DNA of 64,000 nt from Prostheceraeus crozeri (Eukaryota; Platyhelminthes; Polycladida; Euryleptidae), in the NCBI GenBank assembly GCA_907163375.1, contig CAJQUW010006815.1, positions 124,001-188,000 on the forward strand, in the 5' to 3' direction. Position numbers and translations under genes: made by a program. The notes beneath the pieces are model-generated. The model worked only from the letters and a program-made list of their open reading frames with translations, was not told the DNA's origin and ran no database searches. This document shows, in pieces, positions 45,110 through 53,925 of this stretch (position 1 is its first letter; each line of letters starts with the position of its first letter).

Positions 45110-46359
45110 TAACGATTATACTGAAGAATCACGTCACGATACTTTGTAATTTCAATATTTGAATCAAAGACTGCATAAATTAATACATTGATCGTCTCAG
45201 GTAGTGTTCTTTTGAACGTCAAATCCAAACGAATATTATGAGGCACGTTCGCTTGACAACAGGGTGCACTAATATCGCTGTCAGCAGTCAAATCAAGTGC
45301 ATAAATAGTATATCCACTCTTAAACTCTTTCATAGTCAGTCCGTTGGTGTCATCCGTATTGTAAAAGCCAAAGACATCCATAAAATCAACATAACTGCGC
45401 ATAAATTGATCCGCAGCAAAATCTGGTTTGTAGGGTGGACCAGGATGACTCACACCATTTACACGTAAAGCAATTTCACTTAACTGATTGTGTTTAAAAT
45501 TGAAAGGATTATTCTTTATATTACCATTAAATGCATCATTTTCAACCATTGCCACCATGAGGAGCTTCGGTGCTTCCGATGGAAAGAGGCCATCTTTCAT
45601 GAAACTCTTTTGATCTTTCGGAATTGTAAAGGTGAGAAGCTTTGTATGCTGAACGACGTAAATGGCATTTTGGCGGTTAAGACCTTCAGCATGTCCTCTA
45701 ATGACACTTGGATTCGGTACTACTCGACGAATGTAAAGTGCAATATCTTCCACATGAATTCTAAAATTGTCAACTTTAGCAAATGCATTCAGCGCAAATT
45801 CAGGCTTATTCAATGTCAGCTTGAGTCGCATGCTGGTATTACAGAGTAAAAACTTTGACTGTCTAAAGAAGTCTAAATTCAGCGGACCATATAGCTGACA
45901 CACTTTACTATCTTTAATCATAGCAGATCGCTTTACAAAGCCACTGTTTGTTTCATCATCAAATTTTCCTGCTTCATCTCTGTACCATCCCATGGCTTCC
46001 ATATGACTTTTTTGTGCTGCTGGATGAATTTGTGATACATGATTGAAATATGCTTTATAGGGATAATCGCTTTGGCCTCCTTCCACCTGCTGCTCTCCAA
46101 TCGTTAGAGAAACATCGCGAAGTGATGTAGTCAATGGTAAATTGTTCATTCCAACTTTATGTGTATCGTCAATAGCAGCTCCATCTGCTTGCTGAATTCT
46201 AAACATCAAATCAACCATCGCATAACTCAAATCTATGTAGTCATCACTACCACCAGGAATAACAAATTCAATGGGGCCAGCATTCTCAGCTGTTCGAGGA
46301 TGATAATCTACAATACTTGAACTAAGAATATCTGTCTGTATGGCTTGTTGATCAAACAA
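45109..46359 (-). CDS. Polinton major capsid protein (double jelly-roll)
   Basis: About 416 residues. The hallmark GPIEFVIPGGSDDYIDL near the N-terminus, with YHPRTAENA before it, and the long beta-rich body (VCQLYGPLNLDFFRQSKFLL, MRLKLTLNKPEFAL, YALDLTADSDIS, IRLDLTFKRTLPETINVLIY) are those of the Polinton major capsid protein (PY group), which forms icosahedral capsids with two jelly-rolls per chain. It looks nearly whole (at most one break). It lies between the pX/pVI-like gene (29 bases upstream) and the protease, giving an integrase, core protein, capsid, protease row on one strand. Confidence 0.88.
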   Translation of the reverse strand: MFDQQAIQTDILSSSIVDYHPRTAENAGPIEFVIPGGSDDYIDLSYAMVDLMFRIQQADGAAIDDTHKVGMNNLPLTTSLRDVSLTIGEQQVEGGQSDYPYKAYFNHVSQIHPAAQKSHMEAMGWYRDEAGKFDDETNSGFVKRSAMIKDSKVCQLYGPLNLDFFRQSKFLLCNTSMRLKLTLNKPEFALNAFAKVDNFRIHVEDIALYIRRVVPNPSVIRGHAEGLNRQNAIYVVQHTKLLTFTIPKDQKSFMKDGLFPSEAPKLLMVAMVENDAFNGNIKNNPFNFKHNQLSEIALRVNGVSHPGPPYKPDFAADQFMRSYVDFMDVFGFYNTDDTNGLTMKEFKSGYTIYALDLTADSDISAPCCQANVPHNIRLDLTFKRTLPETINVLIYAVFDSNIEITKYRDVILQYNR

Positions 46360-46387
46360 ACAAAACCGGAAGTTTTACACTCCATGA

Positions 46388-46843
46388 TTAGAAGTTATGG
46401 CAGCGTCGTCGTTTAGCGCCTGATGAATGATTAGAGCCTCTGCGACGTTTGCGTGAATGCCTTTTGACTGAAGATCGCACCTTACCAGCTCCGCAATGTT
46501 TCCTTCTTCCTTTATTCATTCGTTTAGGCGATTTCTTTCCTTGAGTAACACCAGCAAAGGTCTGCTTCAATGTTTTTAAACCGCGTTCCTTCCCACGATT
46601 CAACAAACTGCTCTTAAAACTTCTACCTCTGGAAAGATCACTAGCAACATCACCAGCAAAGCCACCGGCATTACTTAAAACATTTCGTTTTAAAGATCTT
46701 CCGACATTGGATATGAGAGGTGCTACAACAGATTTCAGTGCACCAAGTATGCTACCTCCACGTTGGCGGCGAGCGCCGATGTAAATTTGTCCTCCGCCAC
46801 TTACATAGGAGGGTCGTGAATAAAATGAGGCAGTTGGATTCAT
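46388..46843 (-). CDS. Basic pX/pVI-like core protein
   Basis: 151 residues, open, very rich in Arg, Lys, Gly and Ser. The N-terminus (YVSGGGQIYIGARRQRGGSI, then LGALKSVVAPLISNVG) has Gly-Gly sites of the type cut by adenain-like proteases and an amphipathic helix, as in adenovirus pX/pVI and the matching Polinton proteins. The C-terminus (KRMNKGRRKHCG, KRHSRKRRRGS, GAKRRRCHNF) is protamine-like and would bind DNA. Likely role: packaging of the genome in the particle and membrane passage after processing. It is encoded between integrase and capsid genes on the same strand. Confidence 0.75.
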   Translation of the reverse strand: MNPTASFYSRPSYVSGGGQIYIGARRQRGGSILGALKSVVAPLISNVGRSLKRNVLSNAGGFAGDVASDLSRGRSFKSSLLNRGKERGLKTLKQTFAGVTQGKKSPKRMNKGRRKHCGAGKVRSSVKRHSRKRRRGSNHSSGAKRRRCHNF

Positions 46844-46884
46844 AGCTCAAACCCTAAACATTGTTAGTTATAACTTTGCATGAA

Positions 46885-47430
46885 TCACTGTCGATCACTT
46901 AGATGAAAGATGTCGGCACGACGCATCCAAGAGTTCATACTTGAAGGATAACCAGTCCATTTAACAAGACACCATTCTTCACCTTGTCGTTTTTTACATC
47001 GAATGATTTTCTCTACCAAATATGTTTCACTTTCAGTGACTACCTCAATCTCATCGCGGTAAAAGCTACCCTCAATTTCTTCATTATCGTAATCTTTCAA
47101 CTTGTAGGTGGTGGGAGAGTCTTTTTGATCAATCCTTGATACTGTAAATACCTCCTCTGTCCAATTCGGAAGGTACCCTTTAGCAAAAACACTTTTCACT
47201 TTTGAGATACGAACTTTATCACCAATTTTCACATCACTTTTCACGTGAGTGCGTTTACGTTGGAATGATTCGCGCACTTTATCTACATTGTCAGCATTTA
47301 CATCTACTGGTCTGAGTCCAATAGAACGATGGATAGAGTGATTGTAGGCATGGAGTGTATCTTGTAGAACCTTTGTCCAATTTTGTGTCAAGTTGGCAGT
47401 AAAATGTCGCCACAAGCGATTTTTTACTGC
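46885..47430 (-). pseudogene. Polinton integrase, C-terminal part
   Basis: Retroviral-type (rve) integrase that inserts the element. Only the last part is in the window: the end of the catalytic core (LWRHFTANLTQNWTKVLQDT, AYNHSIHRSIGLRPVDVN), an SH3-like part (IGDKVRISKVKSVFAKGYLP, then NWTEEVFTVSR) and a C-terminal chromodomain (YLVEKIIRCKKRQGEEWCLV, KWTGYPSSMNSWM). Chromodomain-bearing integrases are usual in Polintons and may guide insertion to marked chromatin. The rest of the gene is separated by the BEL/Pao insertion near 47,430 and should lie beyond the window. Confidence 0.88.
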
Positions 47431-47681
47431 TGTGTTTACTGCAGGATGCTTTGTTTACTGCATAAGTAGGGATTATTCACATAATAAATATGGCTTGTCA
47501 GCGATTCTTCATGTACTGATTCTATTGTTCGTGGTGATAGACACTGCTGACGCGTCACCTCACTGCAAGGCACTGTAATTGGCTGAAGCCCGCGCTTTGT
47601 TCAATACATATTTCACAATAAAGTTGTCTCTCATCACGTGCAGTTGCCCTCCATCGTCGTTGCTGAACCGAATCCTCAACA
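47431..47681 (+). repeat. BEL/Pao 5' LTR
   Basis: About 250 bases from a TGTGTTTACTGC start to ...TCCTCAACA. An AATAAAG signal (about 47,621) near the end fits an R/U5 arrangement. The left edge is set by the loss of the integrase frame and may be off by up to ten bases. The right edge is set by the primer-binding site. The second LTR is not in the window. Confidence 0.6.
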
Positions 47682-47699
47682 TGGCGCCCAACGTCGTTA
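47682..47699 (+). promoter_or_regulatory. Primer-binding site of the BEL/Pao element
   Basis: TGGCGCCCAACGTCGTTA directly follows the LTR. TGGCGCCCAAC is a common tRNA primer-binding start in LTR retroelements. Confidence 0.65.
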
Positions 47700-47784
47700 G
47701 TGGAATTGAGATCAACTTCGGTGGACGGTGATCAACTATCGCAGCTCATCTTGTGTACGTGCTTACTACGAATCTACATGTACA

Positions 47785-49131
47785 ATGGACAGAGGAGCAA
47801 TCGTCAAGCAACGCGCATTGGTGAGAAGTGCATTGACTAGATGTATCAGGCGAGTTCATGATGGACTGAGTGAAAACGAAATTATCGCTATAGAGACTAG
47901 TCTTACTCGAGATTTAGATAAACTTGAAGGCCTTAATCAGGAGTTTCTACAGCTATGTGAGGAAGGAGATGTCGATGCAGAAGTGGATGCTTGTTTAGAT
48001 TACAGGTTAAGAGTCAAGACTGTCTTGTCTCAGTTAGATAATTTGAAAAAACCTAAATGTACGCCAAAAGTCGTGTCCACTTCTGAATCTACTTCTGTGA
48101 AGCTTCCCAAGTTGGAATTGCCCACGTTTTCGGGTAATAAGCTAGAATGGCAGGCCTTTTATGAAATTTTCGAAACTGCTATTATGAAAAAGACTTCATT
48201 GTCAGATGTGCAAAAGTTCGTGTACCTGCAGTCCTGTTTAAAAGGCCCTGCGAAAGCTGTAATTGGGGGAATGAGCCTGGCATCCATTAATTTTGATGTC
48301 GCTGTTGATTTGTTGAAAGAGATGTTTGGATCCTCCAAAAAATTTGTTTCTGATCATTTGCGAGCTCTTCAGTGTCTTTGCTGTAGATTTCAGTCGGTGT
48401 TGCATATGCATGAGTTCTTTGATTGTCTAACATTACATACTCGCTCTCTAGCAAACTCAGGAGTACGAGCTTCGTCATATGAAATGGTAGTTCTGCCATC
48501 TATGATATCGAAATTGCCGAATGATATAAAGTTAGCTCTATGCAGACGCTCAGGGGAGCAGATTGATAGGTTAGACGAATTCATGGCCTTATTCAAGATT
48601 GAATTGAGCATTCGAGAAACCATGGGAGAAAATTATTCGCTTTCTATATATCCGTTCTCAAAGACATCAAGTCCTTTCGCACAAGAGCATAAACGGCACT
48701 CGGCTATTGCTTTGTCTACAAGCGATAACATTGAAAACAAATGTTTAAATGCTAATGCCAATGCGAGTAATCCGTTCTGCATCTTTTGCGGAGGTAAACA
48801 CAAATCCTCTTGCTGTCATTACTCCCTTGAAGACAGAATTATGTTCCTGAGGAATGAGAAGCGGTGCTATGCTTGCCTTAAAACGAATCACGGTATCCAG
48901 AATTGCAAATTCAAAAGACTATGCAAAAAGTGTCCGCAGAAGACAATCCGTCCAAGACCGTCCATCATATTGCAATATGCCCGACAGTCATCAAACGCAA
49001 AGATCCCTCGATCGGAAATACGATGGACCACAACGCCAGTGCTGTCGCTGCAAAGGGAAGGAACTCAGCTGAAGAAACTCAAAGCCGTAATCACGTGCTA
49101 TCGGTATCTGCATCCAGTCACTGGCAGGTGA
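47785..49131 (+). pseudogene. BEL/Pao gag region
   Basis: From MDRGAIVKQRALVRSA. The central part, LPKLELPTFSGNKLEWQAFY followed by FVYLQSCLKGPAKAVI, is the DUF1759 gag-like domain typical of BEL/Pao. It is followed by Cys/His zinc-knuckle-type segments (CIFCGGKHKSSCCHY; RCYACLKTNHGIQNCKFKRL). In an intact element this is the start of a gag-pol polyprotein that forms the particle and binds RNA. The frame changes before the protease; the region is fossil. Confidence 0.85.
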
Positions 49132-49568
49132 TGTTGCCATCGGCAAAAGTTATTCTGACTTCACCATGTGGAAATAAGGAACTTCTCGTGAAGCTTGTGT
49201 TAGATACGTGCAGCACAAGGAGCTACGTTCGACGTGACCTATGCGATCATTTAGGTATTGCGCTCGGACCTGAAGCAAGGTGGTCCATAGACACATTTGG
49301 ATCAGACGAACCAGCTTCGCACACTTCGGCGTCAGTGAATATCATGACAAGCAAACGGGATTCAGTGGAACGACTGTCCTTCGCGGCGTTTACTGTCGAC
49401 AAGATTTGCAGTAGTCAACCTTCACTTGATACAACGCGATTTCCTCATTTGACTGGATTAGATTTGGCTGATTCCTATGATGAAAGAGACGAGCATCTGG
49501 AGATTGGGATTCTGATCGGTGCTGACTATTATCCATCAAAATTATCCGTGATGACGCTCATAAACTAG
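48903..49568 (+). pseudogene. BEL/Pao aspartic protease region
   Basis: VKLVLDTCSTRSYVRRDLCD carries the aspartic-protease signature in its Pao (A17) form. The second conserved part, EIGILIGADYYPSKLSV, is typical of the protease-to-RT linker in BEL/Pao. The first 50 or so residues of this open frame overlap the gag frame and are probably not coding. Confidence 0.75.
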
Positions 49569-49585
49569 TAGCTGTCAACAGTAAA

Positions 49586-50952
49586 TTGGGATGGTTGATA
49601 CAAGGACCTGTATTACCACCAAACGTGTCGAATCCTTCAACGAATCGAACTGCAACCGTCATGATATGCAAATCATCTGAAGATCTCAGAAGTCAGCTCG
49701 ACAGATTTTGGGCTCTGGATCACATTGGCATTACTTCCAAGGAAACAGAAGAATCGACGTTTCTTCCGGATGTTCAATTCGTAGGCGGACGCTACACTGT
49801 ATCATTGCCGTGGAAGCAGCCGAAAGAAAATATACCACTCACATCAAATTATCACGTTGCGCTGAAACGACTAGAGAAAATGCACAGCAGCATAAAAGAG
49901 AATGAAGAGATGCTACATCAGTATCAGAAGATTCTTGATCAGCAATTAGAGACTGGAATAATCGAAGAAGTCAAGTCTACAGGGGAGAGAAGTTCTTCAC
50001 CCGTACATTACCTGGCTCATCGTCCGGTAGTTCGAGAAAAATCTGAGTCAACAGGAGTAAGCATTGTATACGACGCATCATGTAGAGAAGCCAGGAGATC
50101 ACCCTCTCTAAATGACTGTCTTAAGCAAGGTCCATACAGTCTTCCAGAGATTCCTGCCATGCTGTGCGCATTCAGATTACAACAGATTGGAATTACTGCG
50201 GACATCGAGAAGGCATTCCTTCAGATAAGGATACAGCAAGACGATCGCGATTCTCTACGGTTCCTGTGGTTGGATGCGAGTAACAAATTGAAGATATTTA
50301 GACACACGTCCTTGGTGTTTGGTCTGGTGTGCAGCCCCGCTGTTTTGGCGAGGGTCATTCATGAGCATCTACATCAGTTCAGTGACAAACATCCTGACCT
50401 GCTCGACAGAGTACAGAAGAATATGTACGTCGATAACCTCGTCACCGGATGTAAAACGTTCACAGAGGCGAAAGAGCTTTACTCTGTTTGCCGACACGTC
50501 TTAGCACTCGGAGGATTTAATTTCAGACAATTGGTAACAAGCCATAAGGAGTTGAACAAGCAAATCCAGACAGATGCAGATACTGATCCTAAGAAATCGA
50601 CTTCCGCATGCAAAGGAACGAACTCCATTGAGAAAGATTCGTTCGTTTCTAAGAGCCTTGGAAATGAAGAAAGCAATCCAGACAACACTGTCGCTGTTCT
50701 GGGAATTCCATGGAATCCAAGCGTAGACGAATTTACAATTGATTTCCAGAAAAAGAAGTTGATTCAAGGCATGATGACGAAAAGGACAATACTTCAAGAA
50801 GCATCGAAATTCTATGATCCTCTAGGATTGCTTGCCCCGACACTGATAATACCCAAGATCATCTTCCAAAGTCTCTGTGAGTCTAAAGAGTCATGGGACG
50901 CACCTGTAAATGAAGAGATCACGCTGAAGTGGAATACATGGATAACTGAAAT
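49586..50952 (+). pseudogene. BEL/Pao reverse transcriptase, cut by Polinton 2
   Basis: The linker LGWLIQGPV is followed by the RT domain: YLAHRPVVREKSESTGVSIV (fingers), GITADIEKAFLQIRIQ (catalytic Asp), RFLWLD, HTSLVFGLVCSPAVLARVIH and the YVDNLVTG box of the BEL/Pao type. FYDPLGLLAPTLIIPKIIFQ and WNTWITEI are the connection before RNase H. At 50,953 the coding sequence passes directly into the Polinton 2 terminus. Confidence 0.88.
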
Positions 50953-52266
50953 AGTAGTAAGGAATCCTCCCAACTGCGCACAGCGCCCCCCCCCCTCTGG
51001 AGCGCGAGTTGGGTTGGTGTGGTTCTGGGTCGACAGGCCGGGTGTCTTGGTCGACCGTCGTGGTTGTTCTTGGGCGGCGGTCTTTGTTTTTGGTGTATAG
51101 GATTGGTGGTAGGGTTTCTAGATTTGGTTTTCTGATGAAATTCTGCGTCGACATGTTGTGTTTCTTGGGTGTAGGTGTGGTTTATGTATGTTTTTGCGTG
51201 TTTTTGAGTGAGAAAGTGGCTGTAGCGGCGAAACGAAGCCTCGTACGTGAAAATGGACGGCGGATTTGGACTTTTTGACCAATTTTGGGTATAGGAGACT
51301 TGTTTCCAAAGTCGTCGGCCAAAGAACGAAGAACTTCGACCCCCCCTCGGCAGCGTTTCTTCCAACTTTGGTTCTAGAGATCGTAGAAAGTCGTGCAATA
51401 GCTCGTTTGAAAGCTAAGAGTGCCACAAATTCACAGTTTGGCCCTATCTTTTATTGCTGAGGCTTGAGAGTGACATTGAAACTTTTGGTCATGTTAGAGA
51501 GCCGTCAGAGGTTGAGTTTTGTGTTTTGGGCTCCAGCGGGCGAACGAAGCATCGGACGAGAAAACTAAGACCTAGAGATGGCCTAGAGAAGACCTAGAGA
51601 AAACTTTGGATCTAGAGATGGTAGAAAGTCGTGCGATGGCTCATGTGAAAGCTAAGAGTGAGAAAAATGCAGTGGAAAACATCATATGTTCATGGGTTTT
51701 GAGTGGAAAATGACTTGAAAATGGCAGGAATCTCCGAAAAATGACAGAGTTTGGAAAGTGTAGTTTTTGGATGTTTTGGGGTGAGAAAGGTCGTATTTCG
51801 GCCAGAAGGAGGGCTCGGATGGACTAACGGAGGTCAGATTCGGACTCTACGTGAAATTCTGGGTTACGGAGGTGATATCCAGCGGAATCGGAGAGAAAAA
51901 GTTCTGACCCCCCCCCCCTCCAGTCAGACTTCCAACTTTGGTTCTATAGATGGTAGAAAGTCGTGCGATTGCTCGTTTGAAAGCTAAGAGTGAGACGAAT
52001 TTAGTGGACGAAGCGGCTTGTCTCCACGTTCTTTCGTTGAGATGTGGGAGTGACTTTAAGATTTTTGACAATCATCGAAAAACGACTCGGCTTTTTCAAC
52101 TCGGCTTCTGGTAATCGTAGAGAGTCGAGGGATGGCTTAAATGAAAGGTGAGAGCGAGAAAACGTGACTGTCAAAATTTGAAGTCAATCGGAGCACTAGA
52201 ACCGGAGATAGAAGTGTTTATAATTTTGGATGATCGAGATTATGCCATCAGCTGATCGCCACAAAC
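50953..52266 (+). repeat. Polinton 2 terminal region with internal repeats
   Basis: GC/poly-C start as in Polinton 1. A segment with CTTCCAACTTTGGTTCTA, GGTAGAAAGTCGTGCGAT and GCTCGTTTGAAAGCTAAGAG occurs at about 51,341-51,422, 51,603-51,666 (first part changed) and 51,908-51,995, with a weaker copy at 52,103-52,165. A related single copy lies in Polinton 1 near 31,108-31,180. No gene is seen; open frames across it are repeat artefacts. Confidence 0.7.
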
Positions 52267-53199
52267 TATATAAGTGGAGTCTCTACTTGTGGGAATCAGT
52301 TCTCCTCCCGACTTGGTTGGAGTGAAGAGAGACTCCAAGACTTTAAAGGCTTGTAACTTTGCTTCTACAAGTCCTTTTGACTTTATTCAAAAAAGGTTCG
52401 ATAGCCATTGATCAGACCTATACTTACAGACTACTTATATAATTTCATAAGTAGTACTAAATGCTGAAACATTTAAATTTGCTATTTTCTAATGTTTCAT
52501 AAGGTTTTCAAACCTTCTGATTTCAATGAAGGCATGTATAAGTGTGTACGAACCAGTCTTCTCATGTCTTTACATGATACAAGCGGTTTTTCACTGAAAG
52601 CGAGCATGGTACGGAGAGTTTCGCTGTAATATTCCAATGACAGGGTGTTCCTTCGGGACGGCGGATGATGTCGTGGTGATAAGTGTGGCAATGGAGTGTG
52701 TCATATTTTAGACCGAAACCTCTGTGGCAACTCATGTTAGGCATTTGACACAGTTCTCAACGTAGCACTTTGAACGCCAATCGGTTGAGTCTTAGTTATC
52801 TTGTCATGGGTGGCTACTAAACATCTCCATTGTAAAACGTATGTGAATCATGGCTTGCTATCCCTCTCCATGGCTTGCTATCAAGCTGTTCAAGGCAACG
52901 ACTTGGGATGTTTCCTCTTGTAAACAACTCCACCGGTTTTTATGTCAAAATCGGGGACGGGATGCCAACACAGTGATATGACGCACGCTGTGTCCGCCCG
53001 AGGTTGGATTTGTAAGTCGAGGCCTTGGAGCTGGGATAAGATCCCCTCTGAGTAATGCCTGTAACGGATTCAAAAGCTTAACACCTAAAGGGTTGCTGAC
53101 TTGATATCAGGCCACTCTCTACATTTAAAAAACGGCTTGCTATCATGCACGATAAGTTTCATGTCTTGCTATCAAGTCATTGACGGTGCAAGTCACGGA
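52267..53199 (+). promoter_or_regulatory. TATA promoter and non-coding leader-like region of Polinton 2
   Basis: TATATAAG at 52,267-52,274 lies where Polinton 1 has its first TATA box, and the following sequence (pairs such as TAAGGTTTTCAA at 52,500 and CTAAGGTTTTCAAG at 31,990) is loosely alike. No accessory gene follows, in contrast with Polinton 1. CGGCTTGCTATC and related words repeat at 52,850-52,885 and 53,130-53,180. Confidence 0.5.
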
Positions 53200-53590
53200 G
53201 ATTTTCAGTGTCAAACCTCCTGTTGGTGGGCGTTCTTTCGAGACAGCGGTTAAGGCCGTAGCGATGAGTACTGCACGGGACGTTGGCAATGGTAATCCTT
53301 GTGAAACCTCTCTGCGTCATGTTTCCAAGTGGTTGCCTTTCGTCTCAACGTTGTACTCTGACCGCCAGGGCGACATTTAGCAATCTGCCACAGGTTGCCT
53401 CATAAAATCCTCATTGCACTTGTCTCCCGATAGTTGACCATACATGAGAGAATGAACCATAAGTTCTGCTTGCCTCAATCACCGAGGCTAAATGAAATGG
53501 AATGAATTGCAAGGGACATTCATGCACAACATGCAACCACAAGCTCATTTCTCTCTTCGCTAGTGAACAAGCTTTTGTGAACGTAGTCAG
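53200..53590 (+). repeat. Segment shared with Polinton 1 (34,775-35,112)
   Basis: Non-coding sequence matching the Polinton 1 segment in the same orientation, including AAACCTCTCTGCGTCATG and CGCCAGGGCGACATTTAGC. The polB cores of the two copies are in opposite orientation, so this segment behaves as part of a long terminal repeat rather than of the core. Confidence 0.75.
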
Positions 53591-53925
53591 AAAGTGTATC
53601 ATGGTTTGCAAAAGCAAAGTTTAGTGTAGTCAAATAGTTTTTACCGTGACACACGTTTGTGAAAGTAAAGTTTGATCATCGAAGTTTTATTCGTGAGTGT
53701 AGTCAGAAAGTTAATCATGTTTTGCAAAAGCAAAGTTTAGTGTAGTCAAATAGTTTTACCGTGACACACGTTTGTGAAAGTAAAGTTTGATCATCGAAGT
53801 TTTATTCGTGAGTGTAGTTAGAAAGTGTATCATGTTTTGCAAAAGCAAAGTTTGGTGTAGTCAAATAGTTTTTTACCACGACACACGTTTGTGAAAGTAA
53901 AGTTTGATCATTGAAGTTTTATGAC
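53577..53925 (+). repeat. 115-base tandem array, three units
   Basis: Units start at 53,577, 53,693 and 53,808. Each holds TAGT(C/T)AGAAAGT, TTTGCAAAAGCAAAGTTT, GACACACGTTTGTGAAAGTA and GAAGTTTTAT. The array directly follows the shared segment, as the 206-base duplication does in Polinton 1. Confidence 0.9.

Larger units (their letters stand above)
30680..47430 (+). mobile_element. Polinton (Maverick) copy 1, interrupted at its right end
   Basis: A large self-synthesising DNA element, recognised by protein-primed DNA polymerase B, adenovirus-type cysteine protease, double-jelly-roll major capsid protein, a basic pX/pVI-like protein and a retroviral-type integrase with chromodomain. The left terminus is placed at AGTAGTAAG (30,680) because the same word opens the second copy at 50,953. 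The six bases just outside, CAGACA (30,674-30,679), would be the expected target duplication. The right end is not seen, because a BEL/Pao element sits in the integrase gene near 47,430 and the remainder should lie beyond the window. polB and two or three smaller genes are broken (roughly six to eight breaks overall). Protease, the pX/pVI-like gene, TBP-like and several others look whole, which suggests a fairly young copy. No packaging ATPase was found. Confidence 0.9.
47431..50952 (+). mobile_element. BEL/Pao LTR retrotransposon, left half
   Basis: LTR, primer-binding site, gag, aspartic protease and reverse transcriptase in the order of BEL/Pao elements. It lies inside the integrase gene of Polinton 1 and is itself interrupted at 50,952/50,953 by the terminus of Polinton 2, so RNase H, integrase and the 3' LTR are not in the window. 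The coding region is broken (about two or three breaks). It must be younger than Polinton 1 and older than Polinton 2. Confidence 0.88.

Noticed and set aside
50953-51100. Continuation of the BEL/Pao polyprotein past 50,952
   Set aside because: The sequence is the Polinton terminus; the open frame continues only by chance.
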